Positions 36,443-48,200 of a DNA stretch of 64,000 nucleotides are shown in pieces; the stretch's first letter is position 1; each line of letters begins with the position of its first letter. A program made the translations under genes and the position numbers. The notes under the pieces are model-generated. The model had not been told where the DNA came from. It saw only the letters and a program-made list of their open reading frames with translations, and ran no database searches. Origin of the DNA: Lantana camara (Eukaryota; Streptophyta; Magnoliopsida; Lamiales; Verbenaceae); NCBI GenBank assembly GCA_037501455.1, contig CM074857.1, positions 108,781,501 to 108,845,500 on the forward strand, read 5' to 3'.

Positions 36443-38578
36443 GCAGGGCCTTTTCGCAGTCCGCGCTCCAAGTAAAGTTCCGAGCGTTACGCAAAATTTT
36501 AAAGAAGGGTAGGTTCCTATCCGCTGAGCGAGAGATGAACCTATTTAATGAAATGATCTTACCCACAAGCACCTGAACCTCTCTCAGATTGCGAGGGGAG
36601 GGTATGTCCAGGATTGCTTTAATCTTCTCGGGGTTTGCCTCTATGCCACGTTGACTGACCATGTATCCCAGAAATTTACCGCCTCGAACGCCAAAGGTGC
36701 ATTTTGATGGGTTCAACTTCATTCCGTAGCGATGAAGGATATCGAAAGTCCGCTTGAGATCTTCCAGATGGGAGCGTTGGCGCTCACTCTTGACTATCAT
36801 GTCGTCTACATATACCTCCATAGATTTTCCAATTTCGCGCTTGAACATTCTATTGACAAGGCGTTGATAGGTTGCTCCGCGTTTTTGAGCCCAAATGGCA
36901 TGACTTTGAAACAGTAAACACCCAAATGCACAATGAACGAAGTTTTGGGGCGATCTTCGGGCGCCATAAAGATTTGATAATATCCCTGAAAGGCATCCAT
37001 CATACTCATGAGTTCACACCCGGCTGTAGAATCTACCAACTGATCGATCCTCGGTAGTGGGTAATGGTCTTTGGGGCACGCTTTGTTGAGATCTGTGAAG
37101 TCGTTGCACATACGCCACTTATTGGCGCTCTTTGGGACGAGCACCACATTGCAAAGCCATTCTGGGTACAAAATTTCCTCGATGTACTGAGCATCAAGCA
37201 ATTTATTAACCTCTTCTTCGATAACCCGTTTCCTAAAGCCATGAACGTCCCTCTTCTTCTGTTTTATGGGCTTGAAGGTTGGATCCACGTTCAGTCTGTG
37301 GACAATGACGCTCGGATCTATCCCGGTGAGATCAGAAGCTTTCCACGCAAAAACGTCTAGGTTCTCCCGTAGGAAGTCGATCATTAAAACTTGCGAGGGC
37401 CCATCCAGGCCCGAGCCAATCTGGGTGGTTTTATCCGGATTCCCAGGCTCCAATTCAACGGTCAAAAACTCCTCGGTGGGCTCAATCCGAACCTCCGGCC
37501 TCGGCGCCTCTAGCGCTCGTTTCTTCCCAGTGAGCATACCCTTGGGCTTATCACCCTCGTTTTCTGAAGAAGAACCCTCGACGGCCCCCGGTGGCCTATT
37601 CTCTGAACGCTGAGCATCTCCAGGGGTCCTTTTTTTATTCTTCTTCCGATACAGCTTGGCTCTTTTGCGCTCGGGGCCATCTTCGTCTAATTCGGGGAAG
37701 TCAACGGACTTTTTAGTAGACCCAGGTTGAATGGACTGCTTGGGCTTGTGGCTTCGAAGCGAAAGTATGTAACATTCCCAAGCTTCTTTGACGTTACACA
37801 GAATTTCTCCGGTACCCTCGGGGGTAGGGAACTTGACCTTCTGGTGATAGGTGGAAATTACGGCCTTGAAATCCACGAGGGCTGGGCGCCCAATGATGAT
37901 ATTGTAAGGAAGATTCACCTCAACGATGGTGTAGAGGACGCTCAAAGTTTTTCGCTGTGGGGCGCGACCAAAAGAGGTGGCCAAGCGAATCTGTCCGCGA
38001 GGGACGATCTCGGAACCTCCAAACCCTACGAGGGCAGTTCTGAGAGGTTCGAGGGGGATGTTTGTTATGTTCATTTGTTGAAACGTTGAGTACGGGAGAA
38101 CGTTCACAGAGCTTCCACTATCAAATAAAACCCTCTTTACAGTGTGGTTATGAACGTCTAAACTAACCACCATGGGACAGTCAGAGGTTTTCCCTATCCC
38201 ATGGGGCGTTACAATATGTTCAAGATCATTCTCAGTAAACCCTATGACATCATCCTCCTTCGAGCGCGACAAGCTGTCCAAGGAGAGCACTGGGCGAGGG
38301 AGTGACGTGCTTTGGTTATAGCTCCGGACATGGCGACGGCGAGAAGCATTGGAATCGCCTCCTGAGGGCCCTCCAACGATCATGTGAATGACCGCAAAGG
38401 GCTGATTTTCCATATCCGCCCCTTTCCCTTTGCCGCGTTCGCTTGTCTCAGGGCGCTGGCGACGAGGACTTCGGGAGCGTGAACGGCTTCTTCTCCTCCC
38501 GAGCGCTCGTTCCGCGCAATGTTCATCGTACCCCTCTAGTACTTTCACAAACTCTTTGAGGTGCCCCCCCAGCAATCA
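36443..38578 (-). pseudogene. Tat-like element 1 protease and reverse transcriptase
   Basis: Reads from the gag tail (GHLKEFVKVLEGYDE) through an Arg/Ser-rich linker to protease LFDSGSSVNVLPYS (intact D-S-G) with IIGRPALVDF. RT follows: RMCNDFTDLNKACPKDHYP, FQGYYQI, VMPFGLKNA, then YVDDMIVKSERQ. In RMC-N-DFTDLN an Asn stands where most relatives have Val. Near 36883 a G is missing (GCG GAG instead of a three-G run), which shifts the frame just after GLKNA; YVDD is read in the next frame (36443-36848). The solo LTR cuts the frame at 36443. Confidence 0.88.
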
Positions 38579-40381
38579 GCCGCTGAATTTCCTTCTCCAG
38601 GTGGCGGCATTCATTAGTGTTATGCCCCTTCTGCTTATGGAAAGCGCAGTACTTCCCCGAGCGCTTCTGAGCCTCGGTTTCTCTCAGCTTGGGCGGTCTC
38701 TTAAACAGCTTCTGGTCCGCCAGGGAATAAACTTCGGCAATTGGGCGGTTGAGGGGGACACGCTCGAGCCTCCGCGGAGGAGAGGAATGACGGCGAACGG
38801 GTATTAGGCTGCGGCGGTGACTCCGGTTGGGCTCCACTTTGTCCTCGTGGGTTCTGTTGGGGCAAGGGCCATTTGCCATCTTCTGATCCCTCGCTATGTA
38901 CATATCCTCGAGGGTAAAAAAAGAATCGGCAATCTCCCTAATTTCCATCAACGAGCGCGGCTTCTTCTTGGCCACTTCTTCCACAAACTCCTTGCTGACG
39001 TAATGCTTCATGTTGATGGCCCCAAATAGAACGTGCCTCAAAAAGTCCATCGAGGGCTTTTCTACCAACAAAATCTCTTTATTGAACCTCCCCATGAAGG
39101 ATCTGAGAGTCTCGTTCTGCCCTTGGACCAGGCTATAAAGAGCGGTCGCAGCCGGAGCCAGTGCCTTCAGCGAGTTGAAGTGGCTGACAAAAGCATCCGT
39201 CAGGTCATAGTACCCTCGGATTGAGCGCGGGGGGAGCTTTTTGTACCATTCTTGGGCCATTCCGGTGAGGGAGGTGACAAACACCTTGGCCCAGTAGTTG
39301 TTCGGGTGGTCATACAGGTGCATTAGGTGCACAAAATGGTCCAGATGCTCGGCAGGATCCGTGGTTCCGTCATATCTGTTGACGGACGAGGGAATTTTAC
39401 CCTTCCCTGCGCGAGTCATTAGAACCTCCTCGACGAGGGGGGAATCGCCCGCCATGATCCTGTAGTCTCGCTCGTCGGGATCTTCGTAGCTGGCTTCCCT
39501 CCTGCGCCGAGAAATGGGGCTACGTGGTCGGCGAGCGTCTCTGGCCTTGGACCTCTCACCCCCATCGCGGGAAGCGTGAGACCGTGCTCGAGAGAGCTGC
39601 TCTACCACGTTCTGGAGCCCTCGAATTTGGTCTTGTACTGCTGCAAGCTGAGGGTCACCGACATTTCTGCGGTTGGCCCTCTCTGTGACCCTCGACTGGA
39701 CCTCGTCGTTGTTTCCAGCACCTTCATTTTGAGGGGCTCTCTCGTTTCCCGCTTGCTGCTGCCCTTGCTGGACCCTTGGAGCGGCTTCATTTTCTTGAAG
39801 CGGGGGAAGGTGAGGTTGCTGGGCCCTTAACGCATTTTGAGCCATCGTTAAGGGATGTGCAGGGAGCCCGCCCAAGGGTGGGGCTATCCGAGCGCCCGCG
39901 TATGAAGGGAAATAAGCCATAGTGAAGTGTTCCCAGGCATTCTGAACAGCTTGACTCTCGCATTGCGCATACAGCGCCTGAAGTTGTTGCGTAGTGATTT
40001 GTGGCATCTCTACCCCCTGTATTTCCCTTGGCATTGATAAGGGGAGGTTCAACGTCCCCACTTGATACGGCTGGACCAAAGGTACCGTCCCAGGCATTAC
40101 CCCGGGCTGCGTGAGAGTGTATCCTGGCGGCGGCATGGCCATAGGGTATATGCCAAGATGGGAGGCAGGGATATTTGGGGCGAAAGCTGGGGGGGAGGAT
40201 TGGAGCCCGATCCTCCCGCTTCATTTCCGGCTGGGGGAGGAGCAGCAGCAGCGGCATCAACGTCTCCGGCAACAAGAGGAGGTGCGCCCCCGGCGAGAGC
40301 GGGGCTTCCAGCGTTTTCTCCATTGGCGGGAGGAAGACCTCCTCTGTTCCCCAGAGTTCCAGATCTTGTGGCAGTAACCAT
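38523..40381 (-). pseudogene. Tat-like element 1 gag
   Basis: The start is taken at ATG 40381 (MVTATRSGTLGNRGG). The frame runs to a C7 run (plus G7 at 40189-40195), where it shifts; the main gag frame then continues as MAMPPPGYTLTQPG from 40142. The capsid region has the typical GTTDPAEHLDHFVHLMHLY and GMAQEWYKKLPP. The single knuckle-like motif is YCAFHKQKGHNTNECRHL (C-H-C type). A second homopolymer shift (plus C7 at 38564-38570) separates gag from the protease frame. Both shifts are one base, so the copy is only lightly damaged. Confidence 0.88.
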
Positions 40382-40460
40382 GATTAAAGACTTTGGTGTC
40401 ACTTTTCAGCTAGCTTTTAAAGGAAGAAACTGGTAATACCGAAGATGGTGGTGATGGTTT

Positions 40461-40476
40461 CCCACAGACGGCGCCA
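40461..40476 (-). other. Primer binding site of Tat-like element 1
   Basis: The minus strand reads TGGCGCCGTCTGTGGG four bases after the 5' LTR end. TGGCGCCG-type sites are usual in Athila/Tat-group elements; the exact tRNA was not checked. Confidence 0.75.
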
Positions 40477-40480
40477 AAAA

Positions 40481-41336
40481 TGATGGTGCAGGAATGTGAG
40501 TTTCCTAAATGCAACAATCACTTTAAGATTTGTTTGTGAAAGGGAAGACCATCACAGGCGGGAAGGCCTCAGGATCTGGGTTTCCTTTTGAGCGTGGGTT
40601 CTTCCAGCTAGGATAACACCAAGAGTGCAAATGTAGAGTAGATGCAGCTATGGTGACGGGATCAGGAGCTTGGGAAGATCCAGCGAAAATGGAGGAAGAA
40701 TGCCCAGAAAAATGTATGTGTTGTGTATGCAGAGAATGACTTAAGGGATAGTGCATGAGTTCTCCCTATTTATATGTTAGGGGTGAGGGTAGAAGGGTAA
40801 ATTGACCGTGTGGTCCCAAACCTGTGTTGCCCTAACACGTGGCGGCCCGTGAAGGTATGAGAAGGACGTTTCTGAAAAGGAGGCGGCGTGTCAGATGCGT
40901 AGTGCGCACTACCTTTGTGTCAGAAGTCGTTGGCGAGGGTGACGCGGGGGATGGGCCTAAGATTCTCTCTGCCGAGGTTCGGATCCAACGCAGCGGGGCA
41001 TGGTCATGCACGAGCGTTGGTGACGCTCGAAGAGTGTATGGATGGCCTCCCCACGATAGATGACCCTTGAGCGCCGAAATACCGAGCATCAAGAATGGGC
41101 CCTCGCGTGGGTGTTTCCTTGAGAAGGATTCCCCCGAGGGCTGAAATGTGAGCGCCAAGCCTATCGGCCAGGGCCCCTAGTTTGAACAATCGGCCGAGGC
41201 CCGATGGCCCAAACTAGTTAGTAAGCGGATGAGCTAGGTTAGCCCACGAATCCCTCAAACCGAGCGTATAATCTTCAAGCTCGTTAAAGGTGACACGTGG
41301 ATGGCTGAGATACGAGCATGTTTCTGAGTCCCATCA
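40481..41336 (-). repeat. 5' LTR of Tat-like element 1 (856 bp)
   Basis: TGATGGTGCAGG...CCCATCA, the same length as the 3' copy, followed by the duplication CAATA. The minus-strand TATA sequence TATAAATAGGGAG (plus tatttata at 40768-40775) would drive gag-pol. Confidence 0.93.
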
Positions 41337-41341
41337 CAATA

Positions 41342-42458
41342 CTCGACAATCTCAATTTAGATTTTATTTTTTAAAATTAGATACATTTAATTTTATTATT
41401 TTTAATTTTTAAATATTTTGCAATTTTACCCCTTCTGTTAATTTTTAGACGGAAATTAGATTTTGTTAGCAAAAAGAAAATCCCATTTTTAATCTCTTAT
41501 AATAAAATCGTTCTCAATTTAAATCTCACTCTTTGGAATTAAGAATATTTAGTTCCATTTTTTTTATACCATGGTGGTCGTTTCGTCAAAATGTTAAATT
41601 ATTATATTTATTAAATTATAATAAATAAATTTATTTAAATAATTTCTAAGGGAGAAAAAAAAAACCTACTTGCAACGACCTCCTCCATCCAACATCACCG
41701 GTGCGGCGGCGCCCCATCTCCATGCCTGCCCTCCCTGCCTCCCTCCCTTCCCTCCACCCACTAACATCTTTGGCGCCCCTTGCCCCAATGACGACATCTT
41801 CAATGTAATCTTTTCCATTCAAAATTGACAGATATTCGATTGTATAGAAAATTGGTTGTTTGACATGGCTTGAATCCGACTTACTTGATCACTAAAAAAT
41901 TTGTATTATAAAAAAACTTTTGACTTGGGAGTGGGTAAGGGAGAACAAACCTGAACTAGGTCGAACCAAGTTGAAAGATAAACCGATGTACTTTTAATGT
42001 GACATGGTTAGTCCAAGTTGCATTTAATGCACCTGCAAGATTGGTGACACAACAATATAACGATCAGACTAACAAGAGTGTCAAAATATGGAGTGTCAGA
42101 CAGATTTGACTCATTAAATGCGGATCCTTTGGCCTCCGAAGGCCTCAATCGATCCTAACATAATTCTCAACTTGCGTTGCATATGATCGGCTTTGCTAAA
42201 AAAAAAAAAAAAAAAAAAGAATAAATATGTCTAATTCTAAAAAGGTGGGATTTAAATTGAGAATTACCTTATCATATGGAACCAAAAATATAATTTGTTC
42301 CTTTTGAGCAAAATGTGTTTAATGATAAAATTCGAATTTCCATCCAAAAATTGACGCAAGGATCAACATTATAAAAAATGAAAAAAAAAAAAGAAAAGAG
42401 AGAGAATACTAAATATGCCTAATTGAAAAAAAAAAAAAAAAGTTTGGCTTGCTATAAC
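41342..42458. other. AT-rich interval between the two large retroelements
   Basis: No gene. It continues the sequence interrupted at 26836 (see the possible TIR element). It holds a C-rich patch (41676-41790), poly-A runs at 42200-42218, 42382-42395 and 42426-42440, and no recognisable protein. Confidence 0.55.
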
Positions 42459-42649
42459 TGTTAAATGTATTGAACACCATGATTGGAAGTGAAAAACTAT
42501 AATCTTGTGTGTATTGAATTCTGTACATAATTACACGGTATAATCCATCTATATACTCCAAGACCTAGGCTAAGAAAGGAAAGAGAATAATTACATAATA
42601 ACTACTACAATTATGGGATTGACAATATCCCTAGTTTTCCTTGCTAACA
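42459..42649 (-). repeat. 3' LTR of the copia element (191 bp)
   Basis: Same length as the 5' copy. It differs at, for example, ttgaacacc/ttgtacacc, aaaaactataa/aaagactgtaa and aatcca/aataca. Confidence 0.92.
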
Positions 42650-42841
42650 CTCCCCCTCAAGTTGTACAGTGGGATCTCCAATGTGCAACTTGTTTAGAAT
42701 ATCCCCAAATATCCTACCATTAACAGCTTTGATAAGAATGTCCGCAAGTTGGTCTTCTGACCTCACATGTGGTAGCTTAATGATTCCTTCCTCGATCTTC
42801 TCCTTGATGAAGTGCCTATCGACCTCAACGTGTTTTGTACG
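42650..42841 (-). pseudogene. Copia RNase H C-terminal tail, left of nested insertion
   Basis: The minus strand encodes KHVEVDRHFIKEKIEEG, then LADILIKAV, the usual C-terminal end of Ty1/copia RNase H, and runs to the polypurine tract. It joins in frame to the 56472-56645 segment once the nested element and one GTACG copy are discounted, which proves where the insertion happened. Confidence 0.85.
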
Positions 42842-43473
42842 TGTTTACACAAATTTTCGTTGAATCTGCAATAAATGATTACAAGAGACGAAAATAGGGA
42901 AAACAAGAATAATTTTGATTTAAATGAAAAAAGTGTTCCAATCTCTGAAATTCCTCTGATTCTTCGAAGTAGATTTATCCGAGGGCTTGATGCTTATTCC
43001 CGGATTGAGTGTAGAGTTTGGTTGAATCGACGACGGAATGGCAAGGCTCGAACTTGAGAGCTTGAATGCTTGAATTCCTTCGATTCCTTAGTGCTTGATA
43101 ACTTGAGAATTTTGTCCCTTGAATCCTCTTGTTGCTTGTTTGTCCTTTTTGCTTATGTTTTTTGCTTGAGGCTTATTTTTGGGACTTTAGAACCTTATTT
43201 ATAAGCCTTTATTTGTCCTATTGGGCTTTGTGGGCTTGGGCCGACATTTGAGGACCACTTTATAATTAGTGGGCCTTTATTTTACTTAATGGATAATTTA
43301 ATTAATCCATTTTAATTAATTCAAAACTGTAAGAATATAGTTTCACAATTCTTATTTTGAATTAAATATACAAGCCCAAATTTATTATGGGCTTATAATT
43401 AAAATTGATAGTTAACAACCAATTTTATTGGACCATTAATTAATAATTTTATTTCGATTTTTCATCGCCAACA
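42842..43473 (-). repeat. 3' LTR of Tat-like element 2 (632 bp)
   Basis: TGTTTACAC...CGCCAACA on the plus strand. The counterpart is 55835-56466. The minus-strand TATA is TATAAATAAGG. Confidence 0.92.
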
Positions 43474-43486
43474 GATGCCCCCACTT
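43474..43486 (-). other. Polypurine tract of Tat-like element 2
   Basis: The minus strand reads AAGTGGGGGCATC directly before the 3' LTR. Confidence 0.7.
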
Positions 43487-45294
43487 CAAGATCCGAGAAG
43501 AGCGTATCGAAGTTCGCGAGGTCGGGCTTGAAGTACTCCATTTATTTCTTTAATGGAAGTGGGCCCGCTTTGATTTGTTTTATTGTCCGAACAAAGTTGA
43601 TTGTTGAGCTTCCCTTAAATCATTGGCCTAGGACAACGAGTTGGCCCAATTTCCCTCAACTTGCAGTCAGACCTCAAATAAGCCAAACTTGTAAAGGCAC
43701 TCCTCCATATATATTTCCTTTGATGGCAGGCCCACTTCAATTCAGTGGGTCGTATGTCACCAAAGCAATTTCCCTTGGATCACCGCACCAGATACGGACC
43801 CATTTTCTTAAAGTTTCAAACTTGCTCTTTTTTTTTTTTTTTTTTTAAGAGGATATTGGGCTGCAAATAAGCCTAAATGAAAGCAATTGGCTTTCAATTT
43901 GCTCAACACTAACAGAATGCAAAACTGGGGTGCGGCATCGACCAGCGTCCTGTTTCCTTAATTTCAATTTCTGTCATAGCCATAGCAGACCGCCCACGCC
44001 CGAGGGTCATTTGGGTAAAATCACTCATTTGCAACAAGTCAGCGTTTCCTTTCCCGCACAGCAGAGCAACGAATTTTTTTTTTGGTACTCTCTTTCTTTA
44101 CTTTCAACATTTTCGTGTTGTTAATTCCCTTGTTGGTCAGGAATATCAATTGGGAATTCCTCAGCTAATCTGTGATCTCCTTTCCTTTCTATTCTTCAAG
44201 GGAATCGGGACGGAAACTCCAATTAGCGAGATTTGGGTTATTTGTACAACAATCAAAGCGTTGTCCAGAAGGCACGCGCAACCGGGGGCTCTTTCCTCGC
44301 CATTTTTGTTTTGGAAACTTGAAAAGATTCTGGATATGAAGGCAAAATTGGCATTGGTCAAGGAGCAGAAAATTTCCTTTCCTTTCTTTCACTATGGAAT
44401 TCACGGTAAGATGTCAATTTTTCTTGTTTATTCCTCTAGCCCTAATTTTGTGAGAAGATAATCGCTCTTCCTCTCCGTATTTGTTTCAACCTTCCTTAAC
44501 CAACAGAAGTAATTCCCCTCAATTCGCGATTGGGGATGGGCTATCAATTTTAAAACATTCCAGCAGCCATCAGTTTCACTCACGTGGAGAAAGGGGCTCT
44601 TCGACACAAGTATATTTCGGCGAGGGTGAGCATATTCTGAAATTGAATTACATGGATGATAGATGACGAAAGAAAATTCTCCTTTGCTCTCGCTTTAAAT
44701 TATACTTCCACCATTGCCATCTATACTGAATACGTATGCCCCCCTCCCCCTCCCCTCATATTTTTTTTTTCTTGTGCTTGTTTTATTTTGAGTCCAAGGA
44801 TCTTTTTTTTCTTTCTCTGCAGGTTCTATTGGATATTCAGGAACAACAACTATTCCGGAATCATAAAGGAACTCTCTGTCCCAGCAACCATTCCGGGATC
44901 ATAAAGGAATTCTCCATTTGGACATAAGGAACTCAACACTTGTTTTGGAATCATACAAGAATCCTCAACCCCCACGATCATTTTGGGCTCTCAATCTGGA
45001 CATAAAGGAACTCTCAATCCCAGCCGCTATTTTGGAATCGTAACTGTTCATCCGCTGGTTTTTTCCACGGGACCCAACGACTAATCTTGGAACCAAAATC
45101 GTCCTTTGACCGTGTTTGTTAAGAGAGGAATTACAGGTTGGATCCTCCTCCTTTAATTTGGGACAAACTAAAGAGGACAAGAAAAGTGTACTCCTTTTTT
45201 TTTTTTTTTTTATCATCTTTTACTCCTCTCGTATTTGGTACTTGATTTGTGAGTAACTCGGTGGTGTCGATGCTTTTCAGGTAGTGCTTTTGAC
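43487..45294. other. Leader region of the antisense PMD gene
   Basis: 1.8 kb between the polypurine tract and the PMD start codon. Candidate splice sites are ggaattcacg|gtaagatg (44409) and cttttcag|gtagtgc (acceptor just before 45281), so an untranslated first exon and an intron are plausible. It contains a poly-T run (43830-43847) and the short tandem repeats at 44830-45045. No conserved protein domain recognised. Confidence 0.45.
44830..45045. repeat. Degenerate tandem repeat in leader of antisense PMD gene
   Basis: Units with the core attccggaatcataaaggaa, then ctctctgtcccagcaac, recur at about 44849, 44888, 44945 and 45025 with growing divergence (attttggaatcgtaac at the end). The first two units are about 38 bp apart. 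Intervening pieces repeat tctccatttggacataagga and tctcaatctggacataaagga. Confidence 0.7.
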
Positions 45295-48200
45295 ATGGAT
45301 GTTGAAGACCACTTGGAACCCTACCCACACATTCTTATTCGATGGCGCGAGGACACTCTTGACATCCCGGGCACTAAACTACCGCTCCATCAATCGGCTA
45401 CAAGCATCCTCCATTCTAGGACACGTTCATCTGACAAATCCATACGTCTTACAGAATGGACTATCGAGAAAACTATGGACACCATCGATTCATACTCTGG
45501 CGCCATTTCTAACTCCCGAGTCCTCCTGCTGAAATCTTCACTCCACCAGGGACAAGACACAGAGTTTCAACTCCCAAACTTCCGTCTCAACCACAAGAGC
45601 CACTTATGGAGACCTCCGCCCTCCAAACTTGGTGAAGTATCCTTCCACGATGGTTATTGGGAATGGACTGAGGATATACTAGGTCACTATGCGGGCACCC
45701 TTGATCAGGCCAGAATCTATAACGCCGTCCATGCCTCCCTCTTTACGTACGTATGTGATAGGAACATTCTCCAAGCTTTCATGGAACTATGGTGCCCCTC
45801 CACCAACAGTCTGCATACCCCTTTCGGGAAATTTTCGATTTCTTTATGGGACATTCGAGGGCTTTGCGGATTACCTATACGAGGCGACTTTTATGATGAG
45901 TCTGTCCCTTCTGCTAAAGAGTTGCTCGGCGATGGTCGTATGTCATCTATACCGCAGAGTTGCAGACATCTGCTCCTGGCTTATCACAATCTCCCTAAGG
46001 ATTCTCATGGCGTGTTTATTTCCGATTGGGTTAATTTATGGTTCAAAGGGCCGATCCGCCATGCCGAACCCCCATCACGTACTACCAAGAAGAGGACTGC
46101 GCCACTTACGCGCCCTCATAACCCGTCCGGACGGATCGATGCCCCTCCTCCACTTCGCAACAAGGAATTTGCTGTCCCTTTTTTGATGTTAGAGATTGAG
46201 GAGGATGCTATGAAGGAGACTTATCTGGTTGCTTTTATAGCTTGTTGGTTGTGTAAGTTTGTTCTTCATCATCACCGAGCTGACAAGGTCAGGGCTTCTG
46301 TTTTCAGGGTTTCGAGCATGATGGCACGTGGGACATGCTTTTCCTTGGCCATCCCGGTATTAGCCAGTATCTACCGTGGACTGCGAGACATATCCTCTTC
46401 CAAGAGCTTGAGTCAATCAACCGCGATCTTTCCGATTTATTTTTTTTACAGCTGGATAGGCCACTATCTTGACGCCTATTTTCCCCCCATACAGGAACCA
46501 GACAGTGCTAAGATGGAGACATACTCAGGAGAAAATATGGCTAAATCTTTTGACCTCGAAGGAGCACGCGGGTTATTCTCGAAGATTGGTCCATCCCCAC
46601 TTCCAAATTTACGGATACGTGATCGGGCTCTGGTTATAGATAATTCGACCACTTCCGGCGCCTTCAAGGATATCATTTTGGCTATCAGGTCCGGCTACTT
46701 GACTTTTCGAAGCGGGCCAGACTACATTGTTGAAGCTTACAGCCCCCATCGTTTCAGCCGACAATTTGGTTTTTATCAGGACATTCCGGGTATGCTGAAG
46801 GAAGAGATCCTCTCATGTGAGCTGAACGAGTTGGTTCGCTTTTGGAGATCTTCTACCTTGCTTGGGATAAACTCCAAATTCATTATTCCGGGTGATTCAT
46901 CTTCATCTCGATTGGTCACTAGGGCATATGCTGGTTGGTGGGCAAAGTGTTGGAAAACCTTAACTGGAAAGGGCACGAAGATTATCCTCAAACTTGGTCA
47001 GACTTCGAAGGCTACAACTGGGAGCTCTAAGGACAACCAGAAAGAGCCACCACCCCAAGGTCCACTCCCCGAAACTGATCGTGCTATTATTCCAACAGAG
47101 GCAGCCTCCAAGAAGCGGCTGCGTTCAGTGAATGTTCTGGCAAACTTATCTACTCCTTGCCCCCGGCAAAGGACGTGAGGTCATTTCTGCACTTTCCCTC
47201 TCGAGTGACAGGGTCAGTGATCAACTGCAGCGGGACGGAGGAACCAAGGTTTCTGACTTAGATGATATTAATATCGATTCGTCTTTTTTTGAGAACGTTC
47301 CGAGTTCTAGCATGCCTTTAGAAGATCTAGCTCAATATGTAAAAAAAAAGATTGCAGTATTGTTTCCTGCATTCTTCTACTTGTTTGATATTGTGTTTTA
47401 ATACTCCCTCTCCTTGTTTTTTCATTCTCAGCTTGGGAGCCTTAAGCGAGAGGTTCATACCCTTTCCGAAGGAAGCACAGATTCGGTTAATGGAGCTAGT
47501 CGCTTCAAATTGCCTGCTGCAATCGAGGCTCCTCCTCTGGAAGGTATGATTATTTATCGAAGAAAATTTATGATTCCTCATTTTTTTTTTTAAGTAATAT
47601 TTCTTAATATTGCAGTCGCGAGACCTGACATCGAGCAGAATATGGCTAAGAGGCCTAAGCTGACATCTATAATTCCACCTCCAGTTGAAGCATCAGAGTT
47701 TTGTGGCCAAGTGGTTAAGTTCAATGCTCAACAAATGATGCTTGCTTATTTCTGGGGGCAAATACGAGATAAGGCTGTGAACGCGACTCCGGAGAAAATC
47801 CTGGCCAAGAAGCCCGACTTTGATTTTTTGGTTAAGGAGATGGGGGTCTTCATGGACACTTATTGGTTGGTCAGTCGATTACAATTCCTATTTGATGCCG
47901 CTTCCCAATACGTGAAGGTCAAGATGGAGTCTGGCCAAATGCCCACGCAAGAGGCTCATGAGAGGTCACTTTCAATTGCAAGACAGAGTCTTTTGGAGAT
48001 TGAAAATAAAGAAGTCGAGCACACCAACGAGATGACCCGTCTCAAGGATGAAGCACTCAAATTGGCCACCCAAAGAGAAGAGTTAGAGAAGCAAGTTGCC
48101 GAGTTACGTGTTAAGGAGGAACTTGCTAACTCCTCACTTCGAGCCTTTGAAGAGGATTTGTCTGCACTTCAGAAAGTCGTGAGCGAGAAACGGGGACAAG

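Larger units (their letters stand above)
26837..41336 (-). mobile_element. Complete Tat-lineage (Retand-like) Ty3/gypsy element with antisense gene
   Basis: 14.5 kb, flanked by the 5-bp duplication CAATA (26832-26836 and 41337-41341). The two LTRs are 856 bp each, with about six differences by hand count (about 0.7%), so the insertion is recent. Order on the minus strand: 5' LTR, primer binding site TGGCGCCGTCTGTGGG, gag, protease, RT, RNase H, a second (archaeal-type) RNase H, integrase, a 1.2-kb spacer, an antisense gene, polypurine tract, 3' LTR. The second RNase H between RNase H and integrase marks the Tat/Ogre group; the antisense gene before the 3' LTR is known from Retand-like members. 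A solo LTR (34514-36442) splits RT from RNase H. Several one-base frameshifts and one stop make the present copy non-autonomous. Confidence 0.93.
26809..42297. mobile_element. Possible older TIR element hosting the 14.5-kb retrotransposon
   Basis: The left stretch is aaattacatttttttgg (26810-26826), continuing across the retroelement as acaatctcaatttagatt (41347-41364). It resembles the reverse complement of the right stretch 42245-42297, which reads aaattatatttttggttcc then gtaattctcaatttaaat. A further copy of tctcaatttaaatc(t/c)cac lies at 41515-41535. This suggests a roughly 1-kb AT-rich element with imperfect inverted ends of about 100 bp, into which the element at 26837-41336 jumped. 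The ends are approximate and no target duplication was established. Confidence 0.4.

Noticed and set aside
38564..38570. Programmed frameshift between gag and protease of Tat element 1
   Set aside because: The G7 run is not a classic slippery heptamer, and similar one-base shifts occur at runs inside gag and the antisense gene where programming makes no sense; indel or error is simpler. Kept only as a homopolymer finding.
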